From: DATBLE01 sp963734065
GTDB lineage: Bacteria; Actinomycetota; Thermoleophilia; Gaiellales; Gaiellaceae
Assembly (NCBI GenBank): GCA_963734065.1
Contig: CAVTFN010000003.1
Span: forward strand, 1,302,001 to 1,366,000
Direction of reading: 5' to 3'
DNA: 64,000 nucleotides
The first letter of the stretch is position 1. Each line of letters starts with the position of its first letter. Below are positions 33,784-44,575 of this stretch, in pieces. The position numbers were made by a program, and so were the translations under genes. Below the pieces are notes generated by a model, which had not been told where the DNA came from, did no database searches, and worked only from the letters and a program-made list of their open reading frames with translations.

Positions 33784-33999
33784 CTAGCGCGCGGTCTTTG
33801 CTTGGCGGATGGTTGCGTCGCCGCTTGGGTAGAAGATGCTTTCGTGGCCGTCGTCCCAGCGGACACGATAGTGCTCGTGCGCCGACTCCCCGAGCACATC
33901 GAGGATCTCGCCGGTGCGCGGCTTCTCGCCCAGGCGGTGCCCGTGAATCTCAATCACGGCACCGACTCCCACGCCGGCTGTCTTTGTCGTCGTCGCCAT
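33784..33999 (-). CDS. DUF1918 protein
   Basis: 71 aa, full length for DUF1918. It has VGAVIEIHGHRLGEKPRTGEILDVLG and YRVRWDDGHESIFYPSGDA (residues about 10-62). The fold is a small SH3-like barrel. Mycobacterial members (Rv0569 type) belong to the hypoxia/dormancy response. The ATG has GAGGAGA upstream. A damaged second copy lies at 38690-38811. Confidence 0.85.
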   Translation of the reverse strand: MATTTKTAGVGVGAVIEIHGHRLGEKPRTGEILDVLGESAHEHYRVRWDDGHESIFYPSGDATIRQAKTAR

Positions 34000-34247
34000 A
34001 GCTTGTCTCCTCGGTCGGGAACGTAGACAGCGTAAGGGTTGGCGGGCGCAACGACGTCCGGTCGTTCCCTGATCTAGGTTCCGATCGTATCCGTGTTTTC
34101 GCCTATCTGAGTCACAGTTCCAGCCGACCCATTGCGGCTTTTCCCGCACCGCATCCGCGGATCGCCCGATGCCTTCACGTCGCCCGCGAGGGACGCTTTC
34201 GTTGCGGCCGCGCGCTCGCGGTCATGCCGACATCGGAAGGAGATGTC

Positions 34248-35789
<1,542 letters not shown>

Positions 35790-35793
35790 ATCG

Positions 35794-36156
35794 ATGCAAG
35801 CGGATCCCTCTCACAGCGTCGTCGCGACCGATTCCGCGGTCGCAGAGATCGGTCGCCTGAGGGCCGAGCACGGTCCGCTGATGTTCTTCCAGTCGGGGGG
35901 CTGCTGCGACGGCAGCTCCCCGATGTGCTTCCCAGACGGCGAGCTGATCATCGGACCGAACGATCTCCTGCTCGGCGAGCTGGCCGACTGCCTCTTCTAC
36001 ATTGACACCGACCAGTACGAACGGTGGAACAGACCGATTCTCGTGCTCGACGTCGCACCAGGCGCCGGCTCCGGAATGTCGCTCGAGGGAAGCCACGACC
36101 TCCACTTCGTCACGAGCTCGCTCCAAGGCGCAGTCCGGCCCAAAGCGGTTCGCTAG
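35794..36156 (+). CDS. DUF779 protein
   Basis: 120 aa. The conserved stretch HGPLMFFQSGGCCDGSSPMC with adjacent Cys residues (about 26-45), and LGELADCLFYIDTDQYE, identify DUF779. These proteins are nearly always encoded next to aldehyde dehydrogenases and are thought to support or regulate aldehyde metabolism. It follows the aldehyde dehydrogenase by 4 bp, so the two form an operon. Confidence 0.9.
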   Translation: MQADPSHSVVATDSAVAEIGRLRAEHGPLMFFQSGGCCDGSSPMCFPDGELIIGPNDLLLGELADCLFYIDTDQYERWNRPILVLDVAPGAGSGMSLEGSHDLHFVTSSLQGAVRPKAVR

Positions 36157-36389
36157 ACCTGGCGACGTTCAAAGGATCGAGCGTGATGATGTGACTCGCT
36201 GCCAGAAACCCTGGCGCGGATGCAGGGTGAGAGAAGGATTCACTATGAAGAGCAAGTCGTTTCCTCCGCAGGCCCACGAGGTCGATCCGCGAGCGATCTG
36301 AGCTGCGATCAGCGCCGTCCCCGATGCTCCGGCGGCCCAGTGGCGAGAGGATTGGTGGGTCTTACTTGCCTGGAAGGAGTTGGAGCGAA

Positions 36390-37292
36390 TTGACCAGGCG
36401 CCGAGCTGAAGCCCGGATCTGCGTCCTTGGATCTGCCACGAACAGCACAAACGTGGATCTGGTCCGGAGTTGGCGCAGCGCGGGTCTCGATGTTGTCTTG
36501 CAGTCCCCATTCGAGGCCTTTCGCCCGGACGCGGTCGCGATCGGCCGGCTTGACGTCTTGCCGACGCTCGACGGTGTCGAGCCTGGGCTGCTCGCCTTGC
36601 TTCTGCTCGAGCGGCGAGGCCTCCGCGTGCTCAACCGCGCCGGGACCCTGCTTGCGGTGCACGACAAGCTGCGGACAGCTCGCCGCCTCCGGCTGGCGGG
36701 GCTTCCCCATCCGCAGACAGCGTTTTGGCGTGGAGAGCGGGCGGTCCCGCTCGAGCCACCGCTTGTGGTCAAACCTCGGTTCGGTAGCTGGGGTCGCGAC
36801 GTCGTGCTGTGCCGGGACGGCTGCGATGTCGCGCGAACATTGGAAGCCGTCCGTCAACGGCCGTGGTTCTGTCGCCACGGGGCGCTGATGCAGGAGTTCG
36901 TCGCGCCGAACGGTCGCGACCTTCGGCTGATCGTCGCTGGCGGCGAGCTCGTCGGCTGCAGCGAGCGCATCGCTGCGCCCGGAGAATGGCGGACAAACGT
37001 CTCACTCGGGGGCAGTGCCCGTCCAGCCGACCCGACGCCGCTGGCAACAACTCTTGCTCTGGCCGCCGCCTCCGCGGTCGGCGCGGACCTCGTCGGCGTC
37101 GACCTGATCCCGCTTGCCGGAGACAGGTACGTCGTCCTCGAGCTGAACGGCGCCGTCGAGTTCGACGAGGCCTACTCCCTGACCGGACGGAACATCTATC
37201 GGGATGCCGCAGATGCGCTCCAGCTCACGCTCGAACTCAGTGTCGCCGGGCATCGTCGCCCGGCGGCGCCTGCGGGTCGCAGCCAATCCTGA
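36390..37292 (+). CDS. ATP-grasp enzyme, RimK-like
   Basis: 300 aa. LRTARRLRLAGLPHPQTAFWR precedes an ATP-grasp core with PLVVKPRFGSWGRDVVLC (ATP-binding Lys), MQEFVAPNGRDLRLIVAGGEL and VGVDLIPLAGDRYVVLELNGAVEFD (metal-binding Glu and Asn). RimK-like ligases join amino acids to peptides, proteins or cofactors such as LysW. The substrate is unknown. A TTG start at 36390 fits AAGGAG upstream. It is one of the intact cargo genes. Confidence 0.82.
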   Translation: MTRRRAEARICVLGSATNSTNVDLVRSWRSAGLDVVLQSPFEAFRPDAVAIGRLDVLPTLDGVEPGLLALLLLERRGLRVLNRAGTLLAVHDKLRTARRLRLAGLPHPQTAFWRGERAVPLEPPLVVKPRFGSWGRDVVLCRDGCDVARTLEAVRQRPWFCRHGALMQEFVAPNGRDLRLIVAGGELVGCSERIAAPGEWRTNVSLGGSARPADPTPLATTLALAAASAVGADLVGVDLIPLAGDRYVVLELNGAVEFDEAYSLTGRNIYRDAADALQLTLELSVAGHRRPAAPAGRSQS

Positions 37293-37559
37293 CCTGCCGG
37301 ACCCAAATTCGGACCGGCAAAGGAAGGCCCGTCCGGCGAGAACGGTGTTCGTCAAAGCGCCGATGAACAGCGGCAGCGCGAGCGCTGAGTGAAGGAAGCC
37401 CGCAGCGAGCGCTGCGAGTTTTCGGCAGGGCTTGGACGAGTGCGTTCAGTCGGCGCACACCACGACCGGCGGCAGCGATTTGCGCAAACCGCCACTCCGT
37501 AGTTGGCCACTTGCGGCCCAGGCCGCGGCGATTGATCGGCGAGGATTGCGCCGCTATGG

Positions 37560-37880
37560 GCCGGGCGGTCGAAATTCGTGATTTCGCGTAAGACGTGGCG
37601 AAAGCCTTGTCCTTGACGACCTCTCGCTCGGGTCGAGGCCGGCTCGGTCACGGGATTGCTCGGGCCGAGTGGGTCGGGGGAAGTCCACGCTGATCCGCGC
37701 CGTCGTCGGCGTGCAGATCGTCGAAAGCGGAAGCGTGACCGTGCTCGGTAAGCCGGCCGGCTCACCGGAGCTCCGTGACCGCGTCGGTGCCGTCACGCAG
37801 GCGCCGTCCGTCTACAGCGATTTGACCCGTTCGCGAGAACCTCGTCCACTTCGCCAAAATTCTGCGGCTCCTGACTTGCG
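37560..37880 (+). pseudogene. ABC transporter ATP-binding protein relic
   Basis: Pieces of an ABC ATPase in different frames: AVEIRDFA at the start, TGLLGPSG just before GKSTLIRAVVGVQIVESGSV (Walker A), RVGAVTQAPSVYSDLT (Q-loop), then after a shift RENLVHFAKIL. The signature motif and Walker B are missing. Several frameshifts show it is dead. Confidence 0.7.
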
Positions 37881-37884
37881 GTTC

Positions 37885-38230
37885 CTGCTTGTCTCGTCGG
37901 TCGCCTTCTCTGGCTGCTCAATCCCCACATATCCGACACCAAGTGGGGTGTGATCCTGCTCGCGATCGCAGACGCCATCCTCGGGACGTCCCTCGGCCTT
38001 TTCGTAAGCGCGTTCGCGCGGACCGCGTTCCAGGCCGTCCAGTTCCTGCCTGCCATTCGTGTTCCCTCAACTCCTGCCTTTGTGGGCTGCTTGCCTGACG
38101 CGACCACATGGCACGGCCGCTCGAGCTCGTCTCCTGGGGCATTCGCTGAGGCACGCATACGACGCGCTCGCCCGGTAACCCAGGCTGATCATGTGGCGCC
38201 CCACTATTCCGGCCGAGCAGGTGAATCTGC
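37885..38230 (+). pseudogene. ABC-2 type permease relic
   Basis: The frame from 37950 reads VILLAIADAILGTSLGLFVS and FARTAFQAVQFLPA. After shifts, PQLLPLWAAC-like and LELVSWGI pieces follow, then AYDALARVTQAD. These are the last membrane segments of an ABC-2 exporter permease. It lies directly after the ATPase relic, so the two were one exporter operon. Confidence 0.6.
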
Positions 38231-38454
38231 CCGACCGAGAGGTAGTTCGTCGCCACGCCGCGGCGCTCGTGCCGCGCGCAGGCCAGGCTGGCTCTGCATC
38301 GGGCGAACGACCTCGACCTTCTCCCCCGGGGCGAGTTCCGGGTGGAAACGGGTCGAGACTAAGCATGCGCCCAACCTCCGCCCCGACCTCGGCCCGCCGG
38401 TGACCATCGCGATGTGCTGGACGCCCACGTGCGGAACTCGCGGCCAATCATGGC

Positions 38455-38646
38455 GATCCCCGACTGGCACTGCGGATTCTCACGGATGCCTACCGCGTCC
38501 TCACGCTCCCGAACGTCGTCTTCCCCTGCGCTGCCCTCGTCGACCGAACGAGAGACCGCATCTCGGTCTACTACGGCGCCGCGGATACCGTCGTGTGCCT
38601 CGCCCACGGACGGCTCTCCGAGGTGCTCGATTTCGTCCGCTCCTGA
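38455..38646 (+). pseudogene. GH130 glycoside phosphorylase C-terminal relic
   Basis: An open frame ending at TGA 38644-38646 reads LTDAYRVLTLPNVVFPCAAL and then ISVYYGAADTVVCLAHGRLS, typical of the last blade of GH130 mannoside phosphorylases. No start and no upstream catalytic part remain. Confidence 0.55.
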
Positions 38647-38689
38647 CGGCCCGAACTCCTCGCCTAGGCGAGAAGCGCGCACCGGCGAG

Positions 38690-38811
38690 ATATCGGGAGG
38701 CCTCGTAGAGCAGGGCACGAGCATTACTTGTCCGCTGGGACGGATGGCCACCAAAGAATTTCTACCCAAAGGGGCGACGCAACGATCCGCCAAGCAAAGA
38801 CCGAGCGCTAG
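38690..38811 (+). pseudogene. Second, damaged DUF1918 gene fragment
   Basis: The segment ending at TAG 38809-38811 reads FYPKG, then after a one-base shift DATIRQAKTER, and closely matches the end of the DUF1918 gene at 33784-33999 but on the opposite strand. The 5' half is lost. Confidence 0.6.
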
Positions 38812-38873
38812 CGGGCTCCGAGGTGACACACACCCGGACGGTTTTCGAAGCCCGACTGAGCAGATCTAGATCG

Positions 38874-39254
38874 TCAGCCCTCGCTGGCGCGGCGCGCTTT
38901 ACCCGAGTGCCGCTCGAATATGACCAGCACGGCCAGTCCTTCATAGCCGACAAACTGGTGCTCGGCTCCTGCGGGCACGAACACCGCATGACCCTCGTGC
39001 AGCTCGACGCACTCCCCTTCGACTTCAAGCGTTCCACGACCCTCGAGCACGATGTAGACCTCGTCGTCGGCGTGCGGCTGCTGCCGGTCGGGCTCGGGCG
39101 CCACTAGGACGTAGACGCCGATCTCGAGACCCGGCGAGGCATGCACAACCTCGTATCCGCCGTCAGCCCAGAGTCGTGATTTGACGCCCTCGATGTCGAA
39201 GGCGTGGGTAGTCGGCAACGTCCGGCGCACCGTCCGCTTGCCGGGTACTGCCAT
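38874..39254 (-). CDS. Cupin-domain protein
   Basis: 126 aa single cupin. The first motif contains HADDEVYIVLEGRGTLEVEG (His61, Glu65 type ligands). The second contains HEGHAVFVPAGAEHQFVGYE. These supply the metal ligands of a small beta-barrel. Function is unknown; such cupins may be dioxygenases or sensors. The ATG follows AAGGAAGGAGG. A 51-bp fragment of its 3' end is repeated at 25203-25253. Confidence 0.85.
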   Translation of the reverse strand: MAVPGKRTVRRTLPTTHAFDIEGVKSRLWADGGYEVVHASPGLEIGVYVLVAPEPDRQQPHADDEVYIVLEGRGTLEVEGECVELHEGHAVFVPAGAEHQFVGYEGLAVLVIFERHSGKARRASEG

Positions 39255-39300
39255 GCTTGCGTCCTCCTTCCTTGGCGCAGCGCTTCGGCCGGGAATCCGG

Positions 39301-42054
39301 TCAGATGGGCTTCGCGGCCATCTTACGGCTGCTTTCGGAGGCAGCACGGCCGCGTAGTGCGAAGCGGCGGATCTCGTCGGCGCCCCAAACGGTAAACGGG
39401 AAGCAGAGCAGAAGCGCGATTTCGGTGGCATCGAGCGCGGCGGTTCCGAACACCCTCTGCAGCGGCGGGGCGTAGATGAGGAGCGCGGCGAACGCGATCT
39501 CGGAGGCGATGCCCCAGAGCAGGAGGCGGTTTGTGAAGAACCCGACCGAGCGCAGTGACGCCCTCTCCGTGCGCGCGGCGACCGCGGTTCCGATCTGACA
39601 GGCGACGATTCCGGCAAACGTCATCGTCGTCGCCTGCAGGTAGGTGTCGTGGAGCGGCTGCCCGCTCGAGACATCATCGCCGGGGCTCCAGCCGCCCCGC
39701 AGGAGCACGAAGAAGAAGCCGGCGAGGACGAGCGCGGCCTCGATCAGGCCGAGGAAGACCCAGGCACGGAAGAGCAGCGCGCGGTCGATCACACCCTCGC
39801 TGCGGGTGCGCGGCGGCCGGTGCATCAGGCCCGGCTCGGCGGGCTCGCGCCCAAGCGCGAGCGCGGGCAGAACCTCGGTGCCGAGGTCGATGGCGAGAAT
39901 CTGCAGAACCGTGAGCGGCAGCGGGATCCGGCCGCCTGAGAGCGCGAAGACGAGGAACGGGACGACCTCGGGCGTTGCGTGGGCGAAGATGTAGAGGATG
40001 AACTTGCGGACGTTGTCGAAGACCTGACGTCCTGCCTCGACCGCGGCGACGATGGTCGCAAAGTTGTCGTCCGTGAGCACCATGGTCGCCGCCTCGCGGG
40101 CGACGTCGGTGCCGGTCAGGCCCATCGCTACGCCGATATCGGCGCGCCGGAGCGCCGGCGCGTCGTTCACGCCGTCCCCCGTCATCGCGACGGTGTGCGC
40201 CTCGGCGCGGAGTGCGTCTGCGATCCGCATCTTTGCCTCCGGCGACGTGCGGGCGAAGATCAACTCCTTGCCCTCGCGGAGAAGCTCGTCCAGCTCGCGT
40301 TCGCTCAGCACGTCTAGCTCGGCGCCGGTCACCACCTGGCCCCCGTCACGGGCGATGCCGATCCGGCGCGCGATCTCCGCCGCGGTCGGCCCGTAGTCAC
40401 CCGTGACGACGATGATGCGAATCCCCGCCCCATGACACTGGGCGACCGCCTCGGCGACCTCTGCCCGCGGCGGGTCGAAGAGCGCGACCAGGCCGAGCAG
40501 ACAGAGCTCGTTCTCAGCCTCCTCGCGACGGGCCGGCGGCTGGGCGCCGTCGGGCAGGCGCCGCCGGGCGACGGCGAGCACGCGCAGTCCCTGCGACGCG
40601 TACCGCTCGAGTGTCGCCAGAACCTCGCGCCGGTCGGTCTCGTCGAGTGGTCGGTGGTTGTCGAGACCCCCGATGCGCGTAGCCCGCCGGAGGATCTCTT
40701 CCGGCGCGCCCTTCGCATGCACGGTGAGCGTTCCGTCCTCACGGACATCAACCGTGGACATGAGCCGCAGGGTCGGGTCGAAGCGGTACAGCTTCTGCCG
40801 CCGGCGCTCTCGACGCCGTGACGCGACGTCGATGCCAATCTCGCGTGCGGCCTCCAGGATTCCGATCTCGGTCGCTTCCCCACGAGACTTGGTCGTTCGG
40901 CCGGGATCGACCTCGGCGGTGCTGCACGAGGCGGCTGCGCGGCCGAGGAGCGCCAGCACGGGGTTCTCGGCCGCGACGGCCGCGATGTCGCCGTCGTGCT
41001 CGAGGTCGAGCTCTCCGAGCGGCGTCCAGATCTCGACCGCCCGCATCCGGTTCTCGGTCAGCGTCCCGGTCTTGTCGGTGCAGATGACGTCGGTCGAGCC
41101 GAGCGTTTCGACGGCGCTCAGCCGCTTGACCAGTGCACCGCGGCGCGCCAGCATTGCCACCCCGACGGCGAGCGCAAGCGTGATCGTCGGCAGCAGCCCC
41201 TCCGGAACGTTGGCGACGATCAGGCCGATCGCGAAGTTGAATGCGTCCTTGAGGGGCAGGCCAGCGACGAGCCAGCCGATCGGCAGGAACGCCAGCCCTG
41301 CGAGGACGGCGACCACGGCAATCAGCCACGCCACGCGGCGCACTTGTCGCTCGAGCGGGCTCAGCTCGGTCTGGACCCGCTCCGTGAGAGCCGCGATCCG
41401 GCCAAGCTCCGTCTGCATTCCCGTCTTGACGACGAGCGCCTTCGCTTCACCGCTGATGCCGGACGAACCGCTGAACACGAGGTCTCGCGCCTCGATCAGC
41501 GGCCCCGTCGTGTCGCGGAGTTCGGCCGATCGGAAGACCGGCTGTGACTCTCCGGTCAATGTCGAGAGATCGATGTCGAGAGCGCCCTCGAGGAGCCGCG
41601 CATCGGCGGAGATGCGGTCGCCCTCTGCGAGCAGCAGCACGTCGCCGGGGACAAGTGTGCTCGCTTCGACCGTCGTTGGCTGCCCGTCTCTGAGCACCAG
41701 CGCCTGCTGCGGCAGAAAGCGACGCAACGCCTCGATCGCACGCTCGGCCTGACGCTCCTGCGCGAACGCGAACGCGGCGTTGAGGACGATCACCGCCAGG
41801 ATCGCGCCGCCGAGCACGGGCGCACCGGCTACGAAGGCGAGGCCGGCCGCGAGCCAGAGCAGAAGCGCCAGGGGATGCGTGAACTGCTTGGCCAGCTGCT
41901 GCGGCCAGCGAACGCCGCCACGTCGGACGAGCTCGTTGCGGCCGTAGGCGACGAGACGGCGTTCCGCTTCTCGGCTGGAAAGGCCTTCCGGCCGCGCCTG
42001 CAGCTCACGCAACAGAAGTTCGACGGCCTCGCGCGGATCGCCGACGCTGCTCAT
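39301..42054 (-). CDS. P-type cation-transporting ATPase, P2 type
   Basis: 917 aa full-length pump. In order: a cation-ATPase N-terminal domain (GLSSREAERRLVAYGRNEL), the TGES loop, the ion site VANVPEGLLPTITLALAVG in helix 4, phosphorylation motif ICTDKTGTLTENRM, MTGDGVNDAPALRRADIGVA hinge and a C-terminal four-helix domain. It resembles Ca/Na/K-type P2 ATPases. Ion specificity cannot be fixed. ATG 42054 is chosen over 42066 by family alignment from memory; neither has a clear ribosome binding site. Confidence 0.9.
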   Translation of the reverse strand: MSSVGDPREAVELLLRELQARPEGLSSREAERRLVAYGRNELVRRGGVRWPQQLAKQFTHPLALLLWLAAGLAFVAGAPVLGGAILAVIVLNAAFAFAQERQAERAIEALRRFLPQQALVLRDGQPTTVEASTLVPGDVLLLAEGDRISADARLLEGALDIDLSTLTGESQPVFRSAELRDTTGPLIEARDLVFSGSSGISGEAKALVVKTGMQTELGRIAALTERVQTELSPLERQVRRVAWLIAVVAVLAGLAFLPIGWLVAGLPLKDAFNFAIGLIVANVPEGLLPTITLALAVGVAMLARRGALVKRLSAVETLGSTDVICTDKTGTLTENRMRAVEIWTPLGELDLEHDGDIAAVAAENPVLALLGRAAASCSTAEVDPGRTTKSRGEATEIGILEAAREIGIDVASRRRERRRQKLYRFDPTLRLMSTVDVREDGTLTVHAKGAPEEILRRATRIGGLDNHRPLDETDRREVLATLERYASQGLRVLAVARRRLPDGAQPPARREEAENELCLLGLVALFDPPRAEVAEAVAQCHGAGIRIIVVTGDYGPTAAEIARRIGIARDGGQVVTGAELDVLSERELDELLREGKELIFARTSPEAKMRIADALRAEAHTVAMTGDGVNDAPALRRADIGVAMGLTGTDVAREAATMVLTDDNFATIVAAVEAGRQVFDNVRKFILYIFAHATPEVVPFLVFALSGGRIPLPLTVLQILAIDLGTEVLPALALGREPAEPGLMHRPPRTRSEGVIDRALLFRAWVFLGLIEAALVLAGFFFVLLRGGWSPGDDVSSGQPLHDTYLQATTMTFAGIVACQIGTAVAARTERASLRSVGFFTNRLLLWGIASEIAFAALLIYAPPLQRVFGTAALDATEIALLLCFPFTVWGADEIRRFALRGRAASESSRKMAAKPI

Positions 42055-42154
42055 GAAAGGCAGCATGGCACCGAGTTGAGAGTCGAGTGGCGCACCCCGG
42101 TGGGGCTCCCGCTCCAGGCTCGCGCTTTAACAGCGCCGGCAGGCATCTTCTTTC

Positions 42155-42190
42155 ATGCCGAGGTCGCAGGGTCGATCCCTGCCCAGCCAA
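42155..42190 (+). other. tRNA-like 3' end fragment
   Basis: GAGGTCGCAGGGTCGATCCC continues with TGCCCAGCCA, which looks like a variable loop, T-stem (GCAGG/CCTGC) and acceptor strand with a loop one base short. It could be an old att remnant or chance. The remaining sequence of 42067-42488 shows no gene. Confidence 0.25.
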
Positions 42191-42488
42191 TACGGCGAAC
42201 TGCCTTCAAGGCCGGGCTTCCACCGAAGCCCCGTGGCGGCCCTCGCCAGGCATACGCCACGAGTCGCTCAGTTGCCGGGCCCAGAGGAACTTGAGGTATC
42301 GCACGTGATCCTGGTCAAGCGGCGTTGGACGTCGCGCGCGCATCTCGCCGGGCTGGTGTGATGACGGTCGCAAGGGAGATGTGCCTTTGACGGAACAGCG
42401 GCGCATGTACACGCCGTGTGGTCCGTGGTTTCCCCGATGCCTGCCTCGTGCTGCGGGGGCGAGTATTCGGCTGAGAAAGGAGGTTCCC

Positions 42489-42911
42489 ATGACGACTTTG
42501 GTGAGGTGGAGCCCCTTCCACGAGCTCGACCTAATGGAGCGGCGGATGCGCCGCCTGCTCGATGACGTCGGCTTCGCCCCGGCGCCGCTGCCGGCAGTCG
42601 ATGTCTACGAGACGGAGCACGAGTTCGTGCTCGAGCTCGAGGTACCGGGCTACGAGGAGAAGGAGCTCACGATCGAAGCGTTCGACCACACGGTCGCGAT
42701 CGCGGGCGAGCGGAGCGAGGTCGAGGAGAAGTCCGACAAGGTCTTCCGCCTCCACGAGCGGCTCGAGAAGCACTTCGAACGCCGCTTCCAGCTTCCGCCG
42801 GAGGCCGACACGAAGCACCTGAAGGCTGTCTTCGAGAATGGCGTGCTCGAGGTGCACGCGCCGAAGTCCCCCCAGGTGAAGCCGCACAAAATCGCGATCG
42901 GCAAGCGGTAA
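42489..42911 (+). CDS. Hsp20 small heat shock protein
   Basis: 140 aa. The alpha-crystallin domain spans about 35-130: LPAVDVYETEHEFVLELEVPGY, ERSEVEEKSDKVFRLHERLEK, FERRFQLPPEAD, then KAVFENGVLEVHAPK. A short N-terminal arm and a C-terminal tail are present. It holds unfolded proteins for refolding. AAAGGAGG stands 6 nt before the ATG. Hsp20 proteins such as HspX are leading members of dormancy regulons, in keeping with its island neighbours. Confidence 0.93.
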   Translation: MTTLVRWSPFHELDLMERRMRRLLDDVGFAPAPLPAVDVYETEHEFVLELEVPGYEEKELTIEAFDHTVAIAGERSEVEEKSDKVFRLHERLEKHFERRFQLPPEADTKHLKAVFENGVLEVHAPKSPQVKPHKIAIGKR

Positions 42912-43018
42912 CCGGCGCGCGCGGGCGGCGGGCTTACCCCCGCCGCCCGCTTTCTGCGTGGCAGGGTCGGCGGCGTCTTTGCTTCAGTCAAAGGGTTCGA
43001 GTTTCTGCGGCGGCGGCG

Positions 43019-43073
43019 GCGTAGATGAGCAGCGCAGCGAACGCGATCTCTGAGGCGACGCTTCAGAGCAGGA
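43019..43073 (-). pseudogene. Fragment duplicated from the P-type ATPase gene
   Basis: About 55 bp closely match 39470-39524, the end of the 39301-42054 ATPase gene, with scattered differences. Nothing else of the gene is present. The surrounding interval 42912-43444 holds no other recognisable feature. Confidence 0.55.
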
Positions 43074-43444
43074 CCGGACCGGCCGCCGAACCGTGCATTT
43101 CAGCCCTCTAGGGTGTTCGGCGGCGGAGCGTCAGCGCCGCCGGGTGTATGTGTGCCGCTGAAAAGAAGTACACCGAGCCGGTGGCGCTTTCGTCCACCGC
43201 TCCCGCAAGCTTTCCGCCTGGCCTTGCGGCTTCCGCGTACAACCCGCAGGGGCGACTTCAACCTAATCGCGCTCCGTACTCGGTGCACCGCCAACGTATG
43301 AGAAGGGCGGCCTTCCGGCAAGGGCGCCGTCAAAGCAGAAGTCGCAAATAGCGAGGAGTCCCGACCAGACCCTCCGACGGAGTGCGTCTCGCTGGCGGCG
43401 AATGCCCCACGCGACCCCAACTACTCTCGATCTCGCTCTACGAG

Positions 43445-43558
43445 CTACTTCTTGGCAGCATGGCTACCGGCCGCGATGATGACCAATAGCGCAAAGGCAA
43501 CCAACGCCCACCACGCGACGCTCAGCGTGTCGTTCTGCCACTTCAGGACGTCCCACAT
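43445..43558 (-). CDS. 37-aa single-span membrane protein, unknown
   Basis: The peptide starts MWDVLKWQNDTLSVAWW, has a hydrophobic span ALVAFALLVIIAAG and ends SHAAKK, an orderly inside-positive layout. The ribosome binding site is weak (AGGTAGG). No family known. Confidence 0.4.
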   Translation of the reverse strand: MWDVLKWQNDTLSVAWWALVAFALLVIIAAGSHAAKK

Positions 43559-43684
43559 GTTCTCGAGCCTACCTTGCTAGGTGTCACGGAATTGGATGAT
43601 GACTGCACACGATCGAGCCGCATCCGGCCCGATGCGACCATCGGGGAGAGAAATCTGACTGCGCGGTACCGGCATGCGCCAGGC

Positions 43685-44038
43685 TTAGAGAACGCGGGTT
43701 CCGTCTGCGTCTACGGTGCCGCTGAGAATGACGTTTGGCGGGATCGGCTCGAACCAGACCCGTGACCAGATCAGCGGATGGTCTTTTCGCTGGCCGTTCG
43801 TCTTCTCTGCAGCGGCGCGGAGGTTGCAGGTTGCGTGTGAGGGGCCGCGGTAGCCGCGGCGGTCGTCGCGGTGGTCGAGGTGCCAGGCCTGTCCAGGCTG
43901 GATGAGCTGGCCGCAGCGGCAGCAGCTGACTTGGCCGGTGGCGACGAGTGGTTCGAGTTGTCGGCGGCGGGCGACGTGGGCGTTGGTGTAGCCGCGTGCG
44001 TGCCGACTCAACTGGCGCTTCTTCCTTGCGGCGCTCAT
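43685..44038 (-). CDS. HNH endonuclease domain protein
   Basis: 117 aa. Zinc site Cys39-x2-Cys42, then HLDHRDD (His53, Asp55, His56), His68 and Cys71-Asn72 in PSHATCN, the arrangement of HNH nucleases. AGTAGGAGG precedes the ATG. It is the first gene of the mobility module and follows the small HTH gene in the same direction. HNH proteins of this type are common in actinobacterial integrative elements; the target is unknown. Confidence 0.85.
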   Translation of the reverse strand: MSAARKKRQLSRHARGYTNAHVARRRQLEPLVATGQVSCCRCGQLIQPGQAWHLDHRDDRRGYRGPSHATCNLRAAAEKTNGQRKDHPLIWSRVWFEPIPPNVILSGTVDADGTRVL

Positions 44039-44048
44039 GCGCTGCCTC

Positions 44049-44201
44049 CTACTCCTGCCCGTGCGGATCGAGCGCTGAGCGGGGGATGCGGATCGCACCG
44101 CTGTCCGAGAGTCGCAAAGCCGGGAGCTGCCCGTGCTCGACCGCCCGGCAGACGGCGGAGACGTGGACGCGGAGCTGGTGCGCGACCTCCTTCGGCGCCA
44201 A
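44049..44201 (-). CDS. Small excisionase-like helix-turn-helix protein
   Basis: 50 aa from a TTG: LAPKEVAHQLRVHVSAVCRAV, then VEHGQLPALRLSDSGAIRIP, the excisionase/HTH_17 pattern. The frame is open further upstream (YVYRYEREF) but has no other start. It ends 10 bp before the HNH gene. Such proteins bind att DNA or repress element genes. Confidence 0.6.
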   Translation of the reverse strand: MAPKEVAHQLRVHVSAVCRAVEHGQLPALRLSDSGAIRIPRSALDPHGQE

Positions 44202-44281
44202 GAACTCGCGCTCGTATCTGTAGACATAAGCGAATCTTAGCGTATGACAATAAAACGTATAAGTGGTAGGAATAGTAGCCG

Positions 44282-44551
44282 GTGGCCCGACGGAGCCCGA
44301 TCCACATCGACGAGGCGAGGCTCCGGCCGCATCTGCGCGCCGACCGGGAGCGGGGGGAGCTTCCCGTATCGGCCGCCCTCGACGACGTGCTCGAGGCCGA
44401 GGCCGAGCTCGTGCGCCGCCAGCGAGGGCGTACCGTGGTGCCGTCTCCGGGGGAGTTGCGCGGCGTCCCGGCGGTCGGCAGCGGGCCCGGTGCGACTCCG
44501 GGCTCGAACCCTGTCTCGGCCTTGCTCGCGAAGGAACGCCGGCAGCGGTGA
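44282..44551 (+). CDS. Small protein of unknown function, mobility module
   Basis: 89 aa, hydrophilic: IHIDEARLRPHLRADRERGE, LDDVLEAEAELVRRQRGR, then a Gly/Pro-rich tail. GTG start with no strong ribosome binding site, divergent from the small HTH gene across an AT-rich gap. No known family. Confidence 0.45.
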   Translation: MARRSPIHIDEARLRPHLRADRERGELPVSAALDDVLEAEAELVRRQRGRTVVPSPGELRGVPAVGSGPGATPGSNPVSALLAKERRQR

Positions 44552-44575
44552 GTTCGCGGCTGGTGCGCTCGGCGG

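Noticed and set aside
36245..36301. 18-codon frame MKSKSFPPQAHEVDPRAI after AGAAGG
   Set aside because: Could be the start of a lost gene, but it is too short to support and has no recognised match.
42155..42361. 68-codon frame before the Hsp20 gene
   Set aside because: No recognisable domain and it overlaps the tRNA-like segment; composition not convincing.
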